A stretch of 51,706 bases of DNA, taken from contig NZ_LILB01000001.1 of the NCBI RefSeq assembly GCF_001274945.1, forward strand, positions 650,610 to 702,315. The letters are read 5' to 3'. Both the position numbers and the translations under genes were made by a program. Position 1 is the stretch's first letter. Each line of letters starts with the position of its first letter. The stretch comes from Viridibacillus arvi (GTDB lineage Bacteria; Bacillota; Bacilli; Bacillales_A; Planococcaceae). A model generated the notes under the pieces. It saw nothing but the letters and a program-made list of their open reading frames with translations. It searched no databases and had not been told where the DNA came from. Positions 42,942 through 51,624 of this stretch are shown here, piece after piece.

Positions 42942-44015
42942 ATGAGTGAACCAATTTTACAAGTAAAAGATTTAAGAATCAATTTTAAAACGTTTGCGGG
43001 TGTCGTACAAGCTGTCCGCGGTGTAAATTTTGAATTAAATGCCGGAGAAACACTTGCCATTGTAGGCGAATCTGGCTCAGGTAAAAGTGTTACAAGTAAT
43101 GCCTTGATGAAACTGATTCCAGAACCTCCTGGTATTTATGAATCTGGTGAAATCATCTTTAATGGTCGTGACTTAATCCCCCTATCAGATAAAGAAATGT
43201 CTAAAGTACGAGGCAATGATATCTCGATGATTTTCCAGGATCCAATGACATCATTGAATCCAACTATGCGTGTCGGTAGGCAAATTACTGAAGTAATTTT
43301 AAAACATAAGAATATATCAAAGTCTGATGCAAAAAAACGCGCAATTAAATTATTAGATCAAGTAGGAATTCCAATGCCTGAAAAACGCTATAAACAGTTT
43401 CCGCACGAATTTTCTGGAGGTATGCGACAACGTGTTGTGATTGCTATTGCTCTAGCTGCTGAGCCTAAACTATTAATTGCTGACGAACCGACAACTGCTC
43501 TTGACGTAACAATTCAAGCACAAATTTTAGAACTTATGAAAGAAATTCAAAAGACGAGTAATACATCGATTATCTTCATCACACATGATTTAGGTGTTGT
43601 TGCCAATGTTGCTCATCGAGTGGCAGTTATGTATGCTGGACAAATTGTTGAATATGGAACTGTAAATGAAATTTTCTATAATCCTAAGCACCCATACACA
43701 TGGGGATTACTCGGTTCTATGCCAGACATTGATAGTAATTCTGATGAATTATTACGAACTATCCCAGGTTCACCTCCTGATTTAACTAATCCGCCTAAAG
43801 GAGATGCATTTGCAGCTCGCAATGAATTTGCTTTGGCAATTGATTATGAAAAAGAACCACCTATGTTCCAAGTAAGCGAAACGCATTTCGCTAAAACATG
43901 GCTATTACATCCTGATGCACCTAAAATTCCAATTCCTGAAGCTGTAGCAAAACGAATTGAAGGATATTTAGGAAAGGAGAATGTGCTAAATGGCGAAAAA
44001 ACTATTAGAAATTAA
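42942..44015 (+). CDS. oppD: Oligopeptide transporter ATPase OppD
   Basis: A 357-residue ABC ATPase. Seen: Walker A GESGSGKSV, QDPMTSLNPTMRV, signature FSGGMRQRVVIA, Walker B LLIADEPTTALDV, switch ITHD, and the C-terminal oligopeptide-family tail with NPPKGDAFAARNEFALAIDYEKEPP; the usual iron-sulphur cysteines of some OppD proteins are not present. ATG 42942 follows AAGGAGG by eight bases. Its end overlaps the oppF start by 26 bases. Confidence 0.94.
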   Translation: MSEPILQVKDLRINFKTFAGVVQAVRGVNFELNAGETLAIVGESGSGKSVTSNALMKLIPEPPGIYESGEIIFNGRDLIPLSDKEMSKVRGNDISMIFQDPMTSLNPTMRVGRQITEVILKHKNISKSDAKKRAIKLLDQVGIPMPEKRYKQFPHEFSGGMRQRVVIAIALAAEPKLLIADEPTTALDVTIQAQILELMKEIQKTSNTSIIFITHDLGVVANVAHRVAVMYAGQIVEYGTVNEIFYNPKHPYTWGLLGSMPDIDSNSDELLRTIPGSPPDLTNPPKGDAFAARNEFALAIDYEKEPPMFQVSETHFAKTWLLHPDAPKIPIPEAVAKRIEGYLGKENVLNGEKTIRN

Positions 44016-44901
44016 AAACTTAACTCAATATTTCGGTTCTTCGAAAGAACCCGTAAAAGCTGTTGATGGCATTAGCTTCGACATTTATGAAGGTGAAACT
44101 CTTGGTCTAGTAGGAGAATCTGGCTGTGGTAAATCTACAACTGGCCGCTCTATTATTCGCCTATATGATATAACGGATGGACAAATTATCTTTAATGGTA
44201 AAGATGTTCATAGTAGTAAATCAGCAAATGAGATGAAGCAATTTAACCGCCAAATGCAAATGATTTTCCAAGATCCATACGCTTCACTGAATCCTAGAAT
44301 GAAAGCTGGTGAAATTATTAGTGAAGGATTTGATATTCACGGTCTTTATAAAAACAAAAAAGAACGCCGCGAAAAAGTAGAATCCTTACTGGAAGCTGTT
44401 GGTTTAAATAGAGAACATGCAAACCGCTATGCTCATGAATTTTCTGGAGGACAACGACAACGGATTGGTATAGCTCGTGCGTTGAGTTTAAATCCAAGCT
44501 TTATCATTGCAGATGAACCGATTTCTGCACTTGATGTATCAATTCAAGCACAAGTTGTAAACTTATTAAAACAATTACAAAAAGAATTTAATTTAACTTA
44601 TTTATTCATTGCTCATGATCTTTCTATGGTGAAATATATTAGTGACCGTATAGCAGTTATGTATCGCGGGAAAATCGTTGAAATTGGATTAGCAGATGAT
44701 ATCTATCATTCGCCTGTCCATCCTTATACGAAATCCTTGCTCTCTGCTATTCCATTACCAGATCCATTATCAGAATCAAAACGTACACGAATTTCTTATG
44801 TACATGAAGACTTAGATGAAAGCGCTTCATTTTATGAAGTTGCTGATAAACACTTCGTTTATGGTACCGCTGCATCCGTAAAGAAATGGCAAAATGCTTA
44901 A
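43990..44901 (+). CDS. oppF: Oligopeptide transporter ATPase OppF
   Basis: A 303-residue ABC ATPase, partner of OppD. Seen: Walker [31 protein letters not shown], signature [12 protein letters not shown], Walker [20 protein letters not shown], switch [20 protein letters not shown] and [17 protein letters not shown]. It starts within oppD with AAAGGAGAA upstream. A terminator follows. Opp systems import oligopeptides for nutrition and often signalling peptides, so this operon may also affect sporulation or quorum sensing. Confidence 0.95.
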   Translation: MAKKLLEIKNLTQYFGSSKEPVKAVDGISFDIYEGETLGLVGESGCGKSTTGRSIIRLYDITDGQIIFNGKDVHSSKSANEMKQFNRQMQMIFQDPYASLNPRMKAGEIISEGFDIHGLYKNKKERREKVESLLEAVGLNREHANRYAHEFSGGQRQRIGIARALSLNPSFIIADEPISALDVSIQAQVVNLLKQLQKEFNLTYLFIAHDLSMVKYISDRIAVMYRGKIVEIGLADDIYHSPVHPYTKSLLSAIPLPDPLSESKRTRISYVHEDLDESASFYEVADKHFVYGTAASVKKWQNA

Positions 44902-44910
44902 TAACACGAC

Positions 44911-44944
44911 AAAACCACCGCTCATTATATGAACGGTGGTTTTT
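44911..44944. terminator. Terminator of the opp operon
   Basis: AAAACCACCG pairs with CGGTGGTTTT over about 13 bases, with T-runs both ways; it can also serve the converging membrane gene. Confidence 0.85.
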
Positions 44945-44964
44945 CATTATGTTAAGCAATAATA

Positions 44965-45345
44965 TTAGTTTTCTTTCACAGCTGTTCCCTGCTTCACTTT
45001 ACGCCATTTTGAGCGTAATTCCCAAACAGTGATAAGTAATACGAGCCAAACAAACCCATTGTTGAAGCTAATACCACTTGATGATTCACCACCAAGAAGT
45101 TGCATCACTATTATTGTTAAAATGATATAACCTACTAAAAAAGCATGCCACTTAAATTCATCTAATGCATTACTATTCGATTGTTTAATTGGTAAAAAAC
45201 TGATGACAAGTAATATTAATATAAAGATTACGATAGGTTTTTTCGGAATCACTGAAAATATCTCCAATTGTGAGAAATAATCCATTACAAATAGTATAGT
45301 TAATCCACTTAATATAAAAATATGTTTGGTTTTTAAAAAGGACAT
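44965..45345 (-). CDS. Four-TM membrane protein, unknown
   Basis: A 126-residue protein with about four membrane segments (residues 8-25, 36-53, 65-83 and 94-108) and a basic, positive C-terminal end (RSKWRKVKQGTAVKEN). AGGAGATAG lies seven bases before ATG 45345. A stretch GGESSSGISFNNG joins TM3 and TM4. I do not recognise the family. It converges with oppF. Confidence 0.55.
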   Translation of the reverse strand: MSFLKTKHIFILSGLTILFVMDYFSQLEIFSVIPKKPIVIFILILLVISFLPIKQSNSNALDEFKWHAFLVGYIILTIIVMQLLGGESSSGISFNNGFVWLVLLITVWELRSKWRKVKQGTAVKEN

Positions 45346-45526
45346 GACAGCTATCTCCTAGTTTTCTTCTAGTATATCAAAGTCAGTCGAATGAGATCGC
45401 ATTATTTTCGTATATTAGTGAACTTTTCAATATCTCAAGTTATGAAATTCATTCTATCAAACGTACTTCATTTGAATCTGTTGGGTATCCAAATCTACAG
45501 GTGAATATACCTTATGTACTCATATA

Positions 45527-45641
45527 AAACTCCTCTAAAGAGCCATAAGAGGTGTTTGTAAGTATGATTTACTGTTTGAACCAATATTATCATCAAAAAA
45601 GACGTACAGCATCGATATAGTTCAATGCCGTACGTCTTTTC
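45527..45641. terminator. Two terminator hairpins in a 303-base gap
   Basis: At 45599-45638 AAGACGTAC-A-GCAT pairs with ATGC-C-GTACGTCTT; T4 follows on the plus strand and on the minus strand it ends the DUF4085 gene. At 45527-45556 AAACxCCTCT/AGAGGxGTTT gives a weaker stem. The rest of 45346-45648 holds nothing recognisable. Confidence 0.65.
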
Positions 45642-45648
45642 TTATTTA

Positions 45649-46305
45649 CTATTTAGATTCAATCACAACATCTTTGGCAACGATAGAAAATTCAGCTAAT
45701 GGGCTATCAAACAAAACACTTAATCTAAAACCGCCTTCAACTATTGATATCTCTTCGTACAGCCACCATGAGCCATTTCTGACAGGTGCAGTACTAGTAA
45801 ATTCACTAACACCAATGAAAGTAATCGTTAACATATCCATTTCATGATACGTATTTTCTAAATTCAACTTAATTGTACATGTTTGGTCAGCATTTCTTTC
45901 TATTGTTTGAATTATTGCGTCATGAAATGAGCTATCAAATAGATCACTTACGGTTTTAGAAAGTTTACTTTTAGCTGCAATAAAATCTGCTGCACAGCTT
46001 TCAAACTTTTCATTTGTCAAAGTATCGAAATGCTCCAGCCAGTTTCTTGCCAAGCTCCGCAACTTATCACTAGGAGACCCTTCGATAATAGAGCCATCTA
46101 AAACATATGGGTGGAACTCTTTAGGTAAAAATTTTAACAACTTATCTCGATCACGTTGTAATTCCATTTTGCGTTCTTGTTCTAAATCTATGCCATACTC
46201 TCTATAATAAGCTTTTTCCTCTTCCCAATCGCCCATGGTAACAAGGAAAAATAAATAATTAGATAATTGATTTTCTTCAAACCACTGCTTTGTAAAATAT
46301 TTCAT
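45649..46305 (-). CDS. DUF4085-like protein
   Basis: A 218-residue soluble protein beginning MKYFTKQWFEENQLSNYL, the recalled start of DUF4085 proteins in Bacillales. The N-terminal half is helical and acidic (EEEKAYYREYGIDLEQERKMELQRD), the C-terminal half beta-rich (DAIIQTIER, CTIKLNLENTYHEMDMLTITFIG, NGSWWLYEEI). AAGGAAGGG precedes ATG 46305. No enzymatic motif is seen. Function unknown. Often found near other accessory genes. Confidence 0.6.
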   Translation of the reverse strand: MKYFTKQWFEENQLSNYLFFLVTMGDWEEEKAYYREYGIDLEQERKMELQRDRDKLLKFLPKEFHPYVLDGSIIEGSPSDKLRSLARNWLEHFDTLTNEKFESCAADFIAAKSKLSKTVSDLFDSSFHDAIIQTIERNADQTCTIKLNLENTYHEMDMLTITFIGVSEFTSTAPVRNGSWWLYEEISIVEGGFRLSVLFDSPLAEFSIVAKDVVIESK

Positions 46306-46681
46306 AAATCCATTCCCTTCCTTTAATACAGCTTTTATAAACTTGTTAAAATAACATAGATAAAGTGATTGATAAAGCTTAAAAAAAGATATGGGTAAAT
46401 GCTGGGGTTTTTATATAGACTATCGAGGTGTCTATAATTCTATTTTATATTTACATATATTATTATACATCCTTTATATTCCTTGTAAATATAAAATTTA
46501 TTAAAATTTGGTAATAATGTAAAATAATTATTTATAACGTTCACAAAATAGTGATATTATATTGAGTAATTTATAATGCACAAATTCAAATATCAGGTAA
46601 TTGTGATATGATAAAAGTAACCATATAGGGAGTGTCATTCGACTATATTCTATATGGGTTTAATCTGTAGGGGGTTTTTAT
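46306..46681. other. AT-rich divergent regulatory gap with leader hairpin
   Basis: This 376-base gap separates two divergent genes. It contains an extended -10 box TGATATGAT near 46602-46610 and, after it, an inverted repeat CCATATAG (46621-46628) / CTATATGG (46650-46657) in the leader of the next gene. The rest is AT-rich with no ORF. Confidence 0.5.
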
Positions 46682-47083
46682 ATGAGCTTATTTAACATTA
46701 AACACACAGAAGGTATTCACAGCATTACAGATGTCAAAAAACATAAGAACAATATTGAATTACATACGATTACGGGAGAAGAATTATATATCGTAGCCTT
46801 TTCTGATGAAACATACACGGTGTATGATGATCGCTTTGCGGGTGCTTCAAAGCAAATGAATTCAATTGAAGCTTATGAGATTGATGGGAGCTTCCGAAAC
46901 TTAGACTTCGATGCAATGCGCAGCCTATTTTCAAATTCATTTGATCGCTTAATGGATGAGCTTTCAACTTATGTAGGGTCGAATAAACTTGTCAATCTGG
47001 ATGATGTAAAAGAGGAAATTACGAAAGAAATAAAAGGTATTCACTTTAAAATCATTACAGACACAAAGAAATATCAATATTAA
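46682..47083 (+). CDS. Hypothetical 133-residue protein
   Basis: A soluble protein with a beta-rich first half (IHSITDVKKHKNNIELHTITGEELYIVAFSDETYTVYDDR) and a helical, acidic second half (FDAMRSLFSNSFDRLMDELSTYVG, VKEEITKEIKG). No signal peptide or membrane segment. AGGGGG precedes ATG 46682, and a terminator follows. No family recognised. Confidence 0.6.
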   Translation: MSLFNIKHTEGIHSITDVKKHKNNIELHTITGEELYIVAFSDETYTVYDDRFAGASKQMNSIEAYEIDGSFRNLDFDAMRSLFSNSFDRLMDELSTYVGSNKLVNLDDVKEEITKEIKGIHFKIITDTKKYQY

Positions 47084-47090
47084 TTGTGTG

Positions 47091-47120
47091 AAGCTGCTAC
47101 CCTTTTGGTGCAGCTTTTTC
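47091..47120 (+). terminator. Terminator at 47.1 kb
   Basis: AAGCTGC pairs with GCAGCTT over 12 bases (with ACC/GGT extending the stem), then T5. Confidence 0.8.
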
Positions 47121-47203
47121 CTTTTAATTGTAGTTTTGTCTTCACAAATTAAACAATTTCGTATAAAATAATATTATTCCAATAAGAAAGGTTGGTTTTT
47201 TGT

Positions 47204-47626
47204 TTGAGTACCGTTCCTTTTATTCCAAGACCATTAGTTCGTGTAAATCAATGGACTATACTTTTAAGCGTTATTTTAACTTGGATTACAGGTCAGCCTT
47301 GGATACTAGCCATTCCTTTATTGGCAAATTTACTTGGTTTGATTTTTAATTATAATCCCATTATGAAATTTGCTCGTCGCTTTTTGAAAAAAGAACCTTC
47401 TGCTTATATACCTGAAGATGTTGGCCAACAAAAGTTTAATTCATGTATAGCTATTTCTTGCTTATTTCTTGGCTTAATTGGCTATTTGGCTAATTGGTCA
47501 GTACTTGCATATACATTTACGATCATGGTCGCTGTTGCTTCTTTTATAGCTATTTTAGGGTTTTGTATCGGTTGCTTTATTCTTTTTCAACTCAAACAAT
47601 TTAAGTATCGAATCAGTAAAACTTAA
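47204..47626 (+). CDS. DUF4395 membrane protein
   Basis: A 140-residue membrane protein with about four segments. The opening STVPFIPRPLVRVNQWTI (I-P-R-P-x-V-R-x-N), ILAIPLLANLLGLIFNYNPI, and the GFCIGCFILF C-terminal pair of Cys are the pattern of DUF4395 (recalled), often linked with thioredoxin- or thiosulfate-type genes. I choose TTG 47204, with AAAGG upstream, over TTG 47192 which lies in that site. Function unknown, possibly thiol or redox chemistry at the membrane. A terminator follows. Confidence 0.72.
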   Translation: MSTVPFIPRPLVRVNQWTILLSVILTWITGQPWILAIPLLANLLGLIFNYNPIMKFARRFLKKEPSAYIPEDVGQQKFNSCIAISCLFLGLIGYLANWSVLAYTFTIMVAVASFIAILGFCIGCFILFQLKQFKYRISKT

Positions 47627-47658
47627 TCTTATGAAAAATGATTATTTATGATAAATGC

Positions 47659-47704
47659 GCCATAGAAAGAGATCACTTTAAAGCGGTCTCTTTCTATGGC
47701 TTTA
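47659..47704. terminator. Terminator at 47.7 kb
   Basis: GCCATAGAAAGAGA pairs perfectly with TCTCTTTCTATGGC over about 14 bases, then TTTATTT. It serves the DUF4395 gene and the convergent nucleotidyltransferase gene. Confidence 0.85.
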
Positions 47705-47726
47705 TTTCATTCTTTAATTAATGATT

Positions 47727-48449
47727 TTACTTAGCTTTTCCCATCGAAAAGCCTTCAAATAGACGACCTCCAAAAGGTTCTATTACCATTTCACTTAAAT
47801 GTATAACTTTACTTTTCTCAGCCGTTTTATAATACGTATCAAATGCATCAACAAATACCTCAGTAAACTTCTCATCATAGTTCTTTAATGCCCGAATTAT
47901 CCATTTAGAGGATCCTATCCACTGATCATTAGTTCTTAACACAAATTCATGAATAAGCTCAGCTAATGCGTTAGCTATAAAAATCTCTTCTGCACGATTT
48001 TTACAACCTATAAAATCATCTAATACATCTGTTATAAAATAACGCTTTGTTGTAATGATTTCTTCTGACCATCTTTCAGGTCCCTTATCTAATATCTCTT
48101 TGGCTTCTCGCTTTATTGGTTGAATAATCTCTTCATCTTTTAATATTATCCCTTCCCATAACATCCTTTGCATAGAAGGCTTAGCATCTCTGTAGTCGAG
48201 TTCGAAAAAATATTTGTAAGACGTTAAATTATGTACAAAAACTTCGATTGGCCAATCAAACTCTATCAACGACTCTCTATAACTTGAATTTAGACTGCTA
48301 TCAAATACGACTATGTCAAGGTCAGATGTATCTGTTCCCTCTCCTCTGACAACACTTCCGGCCAACACCGCTCCTTGACAATTTGGAAAATACTTATTAA
48401 TAAATTGATGTGCTGCTGCAATTGGACTTAATTTCTTTAAATCTCCCAT
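47727..48449 (-). CDS. Nucleotidyltransferase-domain protein
   Basis: A 240-residue protein of the DNA polymerase beta superfamily. The motif GSVVRGEGTDTSDLDIVVF gives the GS and the DxD acidic pair; EVFVHN supplies the third acidic residue (Glu). The C-terminal part is helical, as in streptomycin- or kanamycin-type nucleotidyltransferases and YxiF-like proteins. It may nucleotidylate an antibiotic, a protein or a small molecule; no partner HEPN gene is seen. I choose ATG 48449, with GAGGTGA five to six bases upstream. Confidence 0.8.
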   Translation of the reverse strand: MGDLKKLSPIAAAHQFINKYFPNCQGAVLAGSVVRGEGTDTSDLDIVVFDSSLNSSYRESLIEFDWPIEVFVHNLTSYKYFFELDYRDAKPSMQRMLWEGIILKDEEIIQPIKREAKEILDKGPERWSEEIITTKRYFITDVLDDFIGCKNRAEEIFIANALAELIHEFVLRTNDQWIGSSKWIIRALKNYDEKFTEVFVDAFDTYYKTAEKSKVIHLSEMVIEPFGGRLFEGFSMGKAK

Positions 48450-48566
48450 GATCATCACCTCTGATTGAATAGAATTTTCATATTTATTTCCATATTAACG
48501 AATAAACGAATAAACTACTAGAAAAAATTTCAAAATACAAGAAACCCTTAACAAAATCAAAAAAAA

Positions 48567-48605
48567 ACGATTAATACTCAAAAATGAGTTAACCGTCTTT
48601 TCGAA
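48567..48605 (-). terminator. Terminator of the lipoprotein gene
   Basis: On the minus strand ACGGTTAACTCA pairs imperfectly with TGAGTATTAATCGT over a T-rich loop, followed by T8. Confidence 0.7.
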
Positions 48606-48619
48606 AATATCATCCTTAT

Positions 48620-49162
48620 TTACTTTTTTATTGATACATTATATTTATCTAAAGTTTCTTCTAAATTTTTCAAATACTTCTCAGACATGCTTTTATTCGT
48701 AGCATAAGTAGTCATATAAAATTTATCTTGCTCATCTGCATATGATATCAAGCTTTTGTATATACCTTTTTGATAACCTATATAGTTATTGAAGGCATGA
48801 TGAATTTCTTTTTCAGCTTCAGTCTTAGGCGATATGTCGACAGTTTTCAAATAAGTTATTTGCTGATTGGCTAATTTTAGAAATTTTTCTCGATTATCTG
48901 CATTCTTTAAATAAGAATCATCATTAACAATGCTTTTTACAACACTGTGTATTTCTTCTTTAGATGTTGGCAATTCGACTTTTAATACTTCTTCTACGCT
49001 TTTCTTAAAGTCTTTTGAAACTTTTGCATCAGCCTCAGCAACAACCCCAATAGTTTCAACCTTTTTGGCTGTCTTATCACTACTACACCCTGTTATTAAT
49101 ATAGAACCTGCCATTAATACTGAGAGGAATGAAAGAGTTTTTTGCTTAGTAAATTTGCGCAT
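48620..49162 (-). CDS. Predicted lipoprotein, unknown
   Basis: A 180-residue exported lipoprotein. Signal peptide MRKFTKQK, a hydrophobic core, lipobox LITGC (Cys26), then a Lys/Glu-rich helical mature part without Cys. The region after 55 is made of amphipathic helices (VEEVLKVELPTSKEEIHSVVKSIV, AFNNYIGYQKGIYKSLISYADEQ), a helical-bundle pattern. AGGAGG lies before ATG 49162. No family recognised; the terminator at 48.57 kb follows. Confidence 0.8.
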   Translation of the reverse strand: MRKFTKQKTLSFLSVLMAGSILITGCSSDKTAKKVETIGVVAEADAKVSKDFKKSVEEVLKVELPTSKEEIHSVVKSIVNDDSYLKNADNREKFLKLANQQITYLKTVDISPKTEAEKEIHHAFNNYIGYQKGIYKSLISYADEQDKFYMTTYATNKSMSEKYLKNLEETLDKYNVSIKK

Positions 49163-49430
49163 GAATTGCCTCCTAAAGTTATCTTTAATTTTAAATATTC
49201 CTAATACTAATGTGTTTTTTTCATTTTAAAGCAGTAAGAATAATTCATAACATATTCTTATTTTTAAGTGTCTCCTTTTTCTAATTTTTTTAATCCTCTA
49301 TCCAATAATTCAATTATATTTTGTCTGAACCTCTAAGATTTTCCTGTTGTATATAGTTATGCCACAATTTTTACTTTCTACTCCTTATTTGTCTATTTAC
49401 TTCCTTTTCTTCTCTAAGCATATCAATATA

Positions 49431-49460
49431 AAAAAACTGCCTCATTTTACATGAAGGCAG
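49431..49460 (-). terminator. Terminator of the DUF1835 gene
   Basis: CTGCCT pairs with AGGCAG over 12 bases and the minus strand continues with T7. The stop codon of the DUF1835 gene lies in the loop, so the terminator overlaps the gene end. Confidence 0.7.
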
Positions 49461-50259
49461 CCTTTAATTTTACACTATATAAATGCATTGCACTTGTATC
49501 TCCTTTTACTTCAAACATACCGTTTGTTATTAACTCTCTTAAACGATACTCAATATATGCATCACCGATATGATTTTCAATTTTGCCATATGCTTCCCCA
49601 ACGAACCTAGCTGCCTTCATAAACTCCTCGGGCTCTTCTTCTTTTCTATCCAATATTTCTCTATGTAAAAATTCAGCACATTCAATGATGAAATCATCAT
49701 AATAATTAGCTTCTGTAGAAATAATCATGTCCTCTTCTAGATAACGCAGAACATTCTTTGTCTTTGAAAGTTGCTGCCACTCATTTACATAACGTGTTTT
49801 TTCTAATTTAGTGACTGGCTCGCAATATGGCATCATTTTAATTAATTGTTCTGAAATCACTTCACCTGTAGTCCTAGGTACAAACCTTGGTTCTATTGGT
49901 TTAAATTGTGTACTAACATTCACTATTTGAATTGGATTTTGTGCATTTTTTAATTCATTCATTACAAACCGTAACCCTACTTGTTCATGTGCACCATCAG
50001 ATATCCAAATACAAACAGATACATCATCTTGTAAGCTTTGTAATTGATCGCTTTGTAAAGGAAAGTAAGACTCATCCACATCTCTAAAAATATGTTCTTG
50101 CATCCACCCTTTACGAGCATGTATATCATTTAACGGTCCTATGGAAAAAATATCTCTAACGACAATAACCTTTTCTTCATTTGTTTTTTTCATTAAACGT
50201 AGTGCATATTTTAAACTGCCAGCAGCTGAGTCTCCATATACGATATGTATTTTGTCCAA
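49447..50259 (-). CDS. DUF1835/DUF3658 domain protein
   Basis: A 270-residue soluble protein. Residues 1-125 fit DUF1835 (recalled): IHIVYGDSAAGSLKYAL, VVRDIFSIGPLNDIHARKGWM, and VCIWISDGAHEQVGLRFVM; the C-terminal half fits DUF3658. The opening GDSAAG resembles a nucleotide- or phosphate-binding loop but no enzyme activity is known. TTG 50259 has AGGAGTGA seven bases upstream. It is ten bases downstream of the next minus-strand gene and is likely cotranscribed with it. Confidence 0.8.
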   Translation of the reverse strand: MDKIHIVYGDSAAGSLKYALRLMKKTNEEKVIVVRDIFSIGPLNDIHARKGWMQEHIFRDVDESYFPLQSDQLQSLQDDVSVCIWISDGAHEQVGLRFVMNELKNAQNPIQIVNVSTQFKPIEPRFVPRTTGEVISEQLIKMMPYCEPVTKLEKTRYVNEWQQLSKTKNVLRYLEEDMIISTEANYYDDFIIECAEFLHREILDRKEEEPEEFMKAARFVGEAYGKIENHIGDAYIEYRLRELITNGMFEVKGDTSAMHLYSVKLKAAFM

Positions 50260-50269
50260 AGTATCACTC

Positions 50270-50740
50270 CTATTCGTTTTCTATTTTAGTCATTTCACCA
50301 GTGTATGGATAAAACAAAAAGCGATTTTCTTTTTTGCCCTCTCGACCAACAATCAAATAGCAATCTGTGTGGAATGCAAAGACATCAGTGTTGTAAATGA
50401 TTTTACCACTCTTTTCTGTTATTACTTTTACACCATATTTGTCAGCGACCTTCACTTCTGCATCAGCAAGTGTAAATGATGGCTTATACAATTCAAAGCT
50501 GAAAATTAATAAAAGGACGATAATGATACAGGAAATAGAAAAGCGAAAACTAATGTGTGCATATTGATTCTCTTGACGTTGCAATATGTAATAGATACCC
50601 AATCCCATTAATAAAACAATAGGTATTGCTGTAAAACTTTCTAAATTATCTATAAACACATAACGCCTTGATCCAATGTAAAAATATACTGCTATCATCA
50701 ATAATATTATTGAAGTTATTGGTAACACCTTCTTTTTCAA
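50270..50740 (-). CDS. Membrane protein, unknown
   Basis: A 156-residue protein with three membrane segments (about 7-24, 36-53 and 64-82) and an extracellular-type C-terminal domain of about 70 residues (LADAEVKVADKYGVKVITEKSGKIIYNTDVFAF, then YLIVGREGKKENRFLFYPYTGEMTKIE) that looks like a small beta sandwich. I choose TTG 50740 because AAAGGAG lies eight bases upstream; the longer frame has no site. It is cotranscribed with the DUF1835 gene. No family recognised. Confidence 0.55.
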   Translation of the reverse strand: MKKKVLPITSIILLMIAVYFYIGSRRYVFIDNLESFTAIPIVLLMGLGIYYILQRQENQYAHISFRFSISCIIIVLLLIFSFELYKPSFTLADAEVKVADKYGVKVITEKSGKIIYNTDVFAFHTDCYLIVGREGKKENRFLFYPYTGEMTKIENE

Positions 50741-50886
50741 TTCTCTCACTCCTTTCAAAATATCTAGGTTCACCATTTCTACTGTTCCTCTTACACTTTT
50801 CATTTATCTTGATAAGTATGCATGTTTTTCTCACTAATGTTGACACTAAGTCCATTCTTTCTCTGTTGGGAGTGATAAACATTACT

Positions 50887-51609
50887 ATGGATTTCGGAAC
50901 GATACAGTTCAATAGTGCCCTTATGTCCATTACAATTGGTGTTGGATTACTGTTAATAGTTCGATTTATGAAGCATTTGAAGAGATCAAAAATTGGTCAA
51001 TTGGAAGGCTGGTCAATTGGATTTGCCATTCCAGGTTTTATTTTAACAATAACTGGAGCAAATATGTCTTTAAAAAGGCCATTATATAAATTAGATTTTC
51101 ATATTAACAATATTATCTTCGGTGAGTTTTCATTAGCTTTTGGTGTTCTATTATTAGCGGTAGCAATTCTTCTATGGAGAAAAGCGAATGTTTTCACGAA
51201 AAATAACTTTGATTATATTGATTCAATGACTATTTCTCGAATATTAATGAAAGAGGCACCAATATTGCTAAAACCACTTTCTTATTTTACATTTGCATTG
51301 GGTTTAGCACTTATATCTATTGCCATTGCAAGTATCCGTCTTCAATTACTCTCAACTTTAAATGGCGAACTAATAACTAGTTCCTTTACCAAATACCCCT
51401 TAGTTGAAGGTCTTTTCATATCCGGTTTATACGCACTCACAGGAATTGGCGCTATCTTGTTACCTTTTACTTTAAAACAATATGCAAAACCAAGTTTCTT
51501 CAAAGTTATGATCACTTGTTGGCAAATCGCAGGGATTGCCTTTATTTTATTTGGCATGATGATTTATTTTACTCTTAGCGAGATAATAATCCATTTAATG
51601 GGCAAATAA
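50887..51609 (+). CDS. DUF981-like membrane protein
   Basis: A 240-residue protein with about six membrane segments. The stretch LTITGANMSLKRPLYKLDFHINNIIFGEFSLAFGVLLLAVAI resembles DUF981, where a G-x-Y/N-M ... WPL ... YN-x-x-FGE pattern is recalled. The ATG at 50887 is the first sound start; the longer frame crosses the divergent gene at 50740. GGGAG at about 50867 is farther than ideal from this ATG, so the exact start is uncertain. Function unknown. Possible involvement of heme or lipid cannot be judged. Confidence 0.55.
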   Translation: MDFGTIQFNSALMSITIGVGLLLIVRFMKHLKRSKIGQLEGWSIGFAIPGFILTITGANMSLKRPLYKLDFHINNIIFGEFSLAFGVLLLAVAILLWRKANVFTKNNFDYIDSMTISRILMKEAPILLKPLSYFTFALGLALISIAIASIRLQLLSTLNGELITSSFTKYPLVEGLFISGLYALTGIGAILLPFTLKQYAKPSFFKVMITCWQIAGIAFILFGMMIYFTLSEIIIHLMGK

Positions 51610-51624
51610 AAAAACGTAGTAGAC

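Noticed and set aside
50668-50886. Longer N-terminus of the DUF981-like protein
   Set aside because: It would overlap the divergent membrane gene's start and ribosome binding site and has no site of its own.
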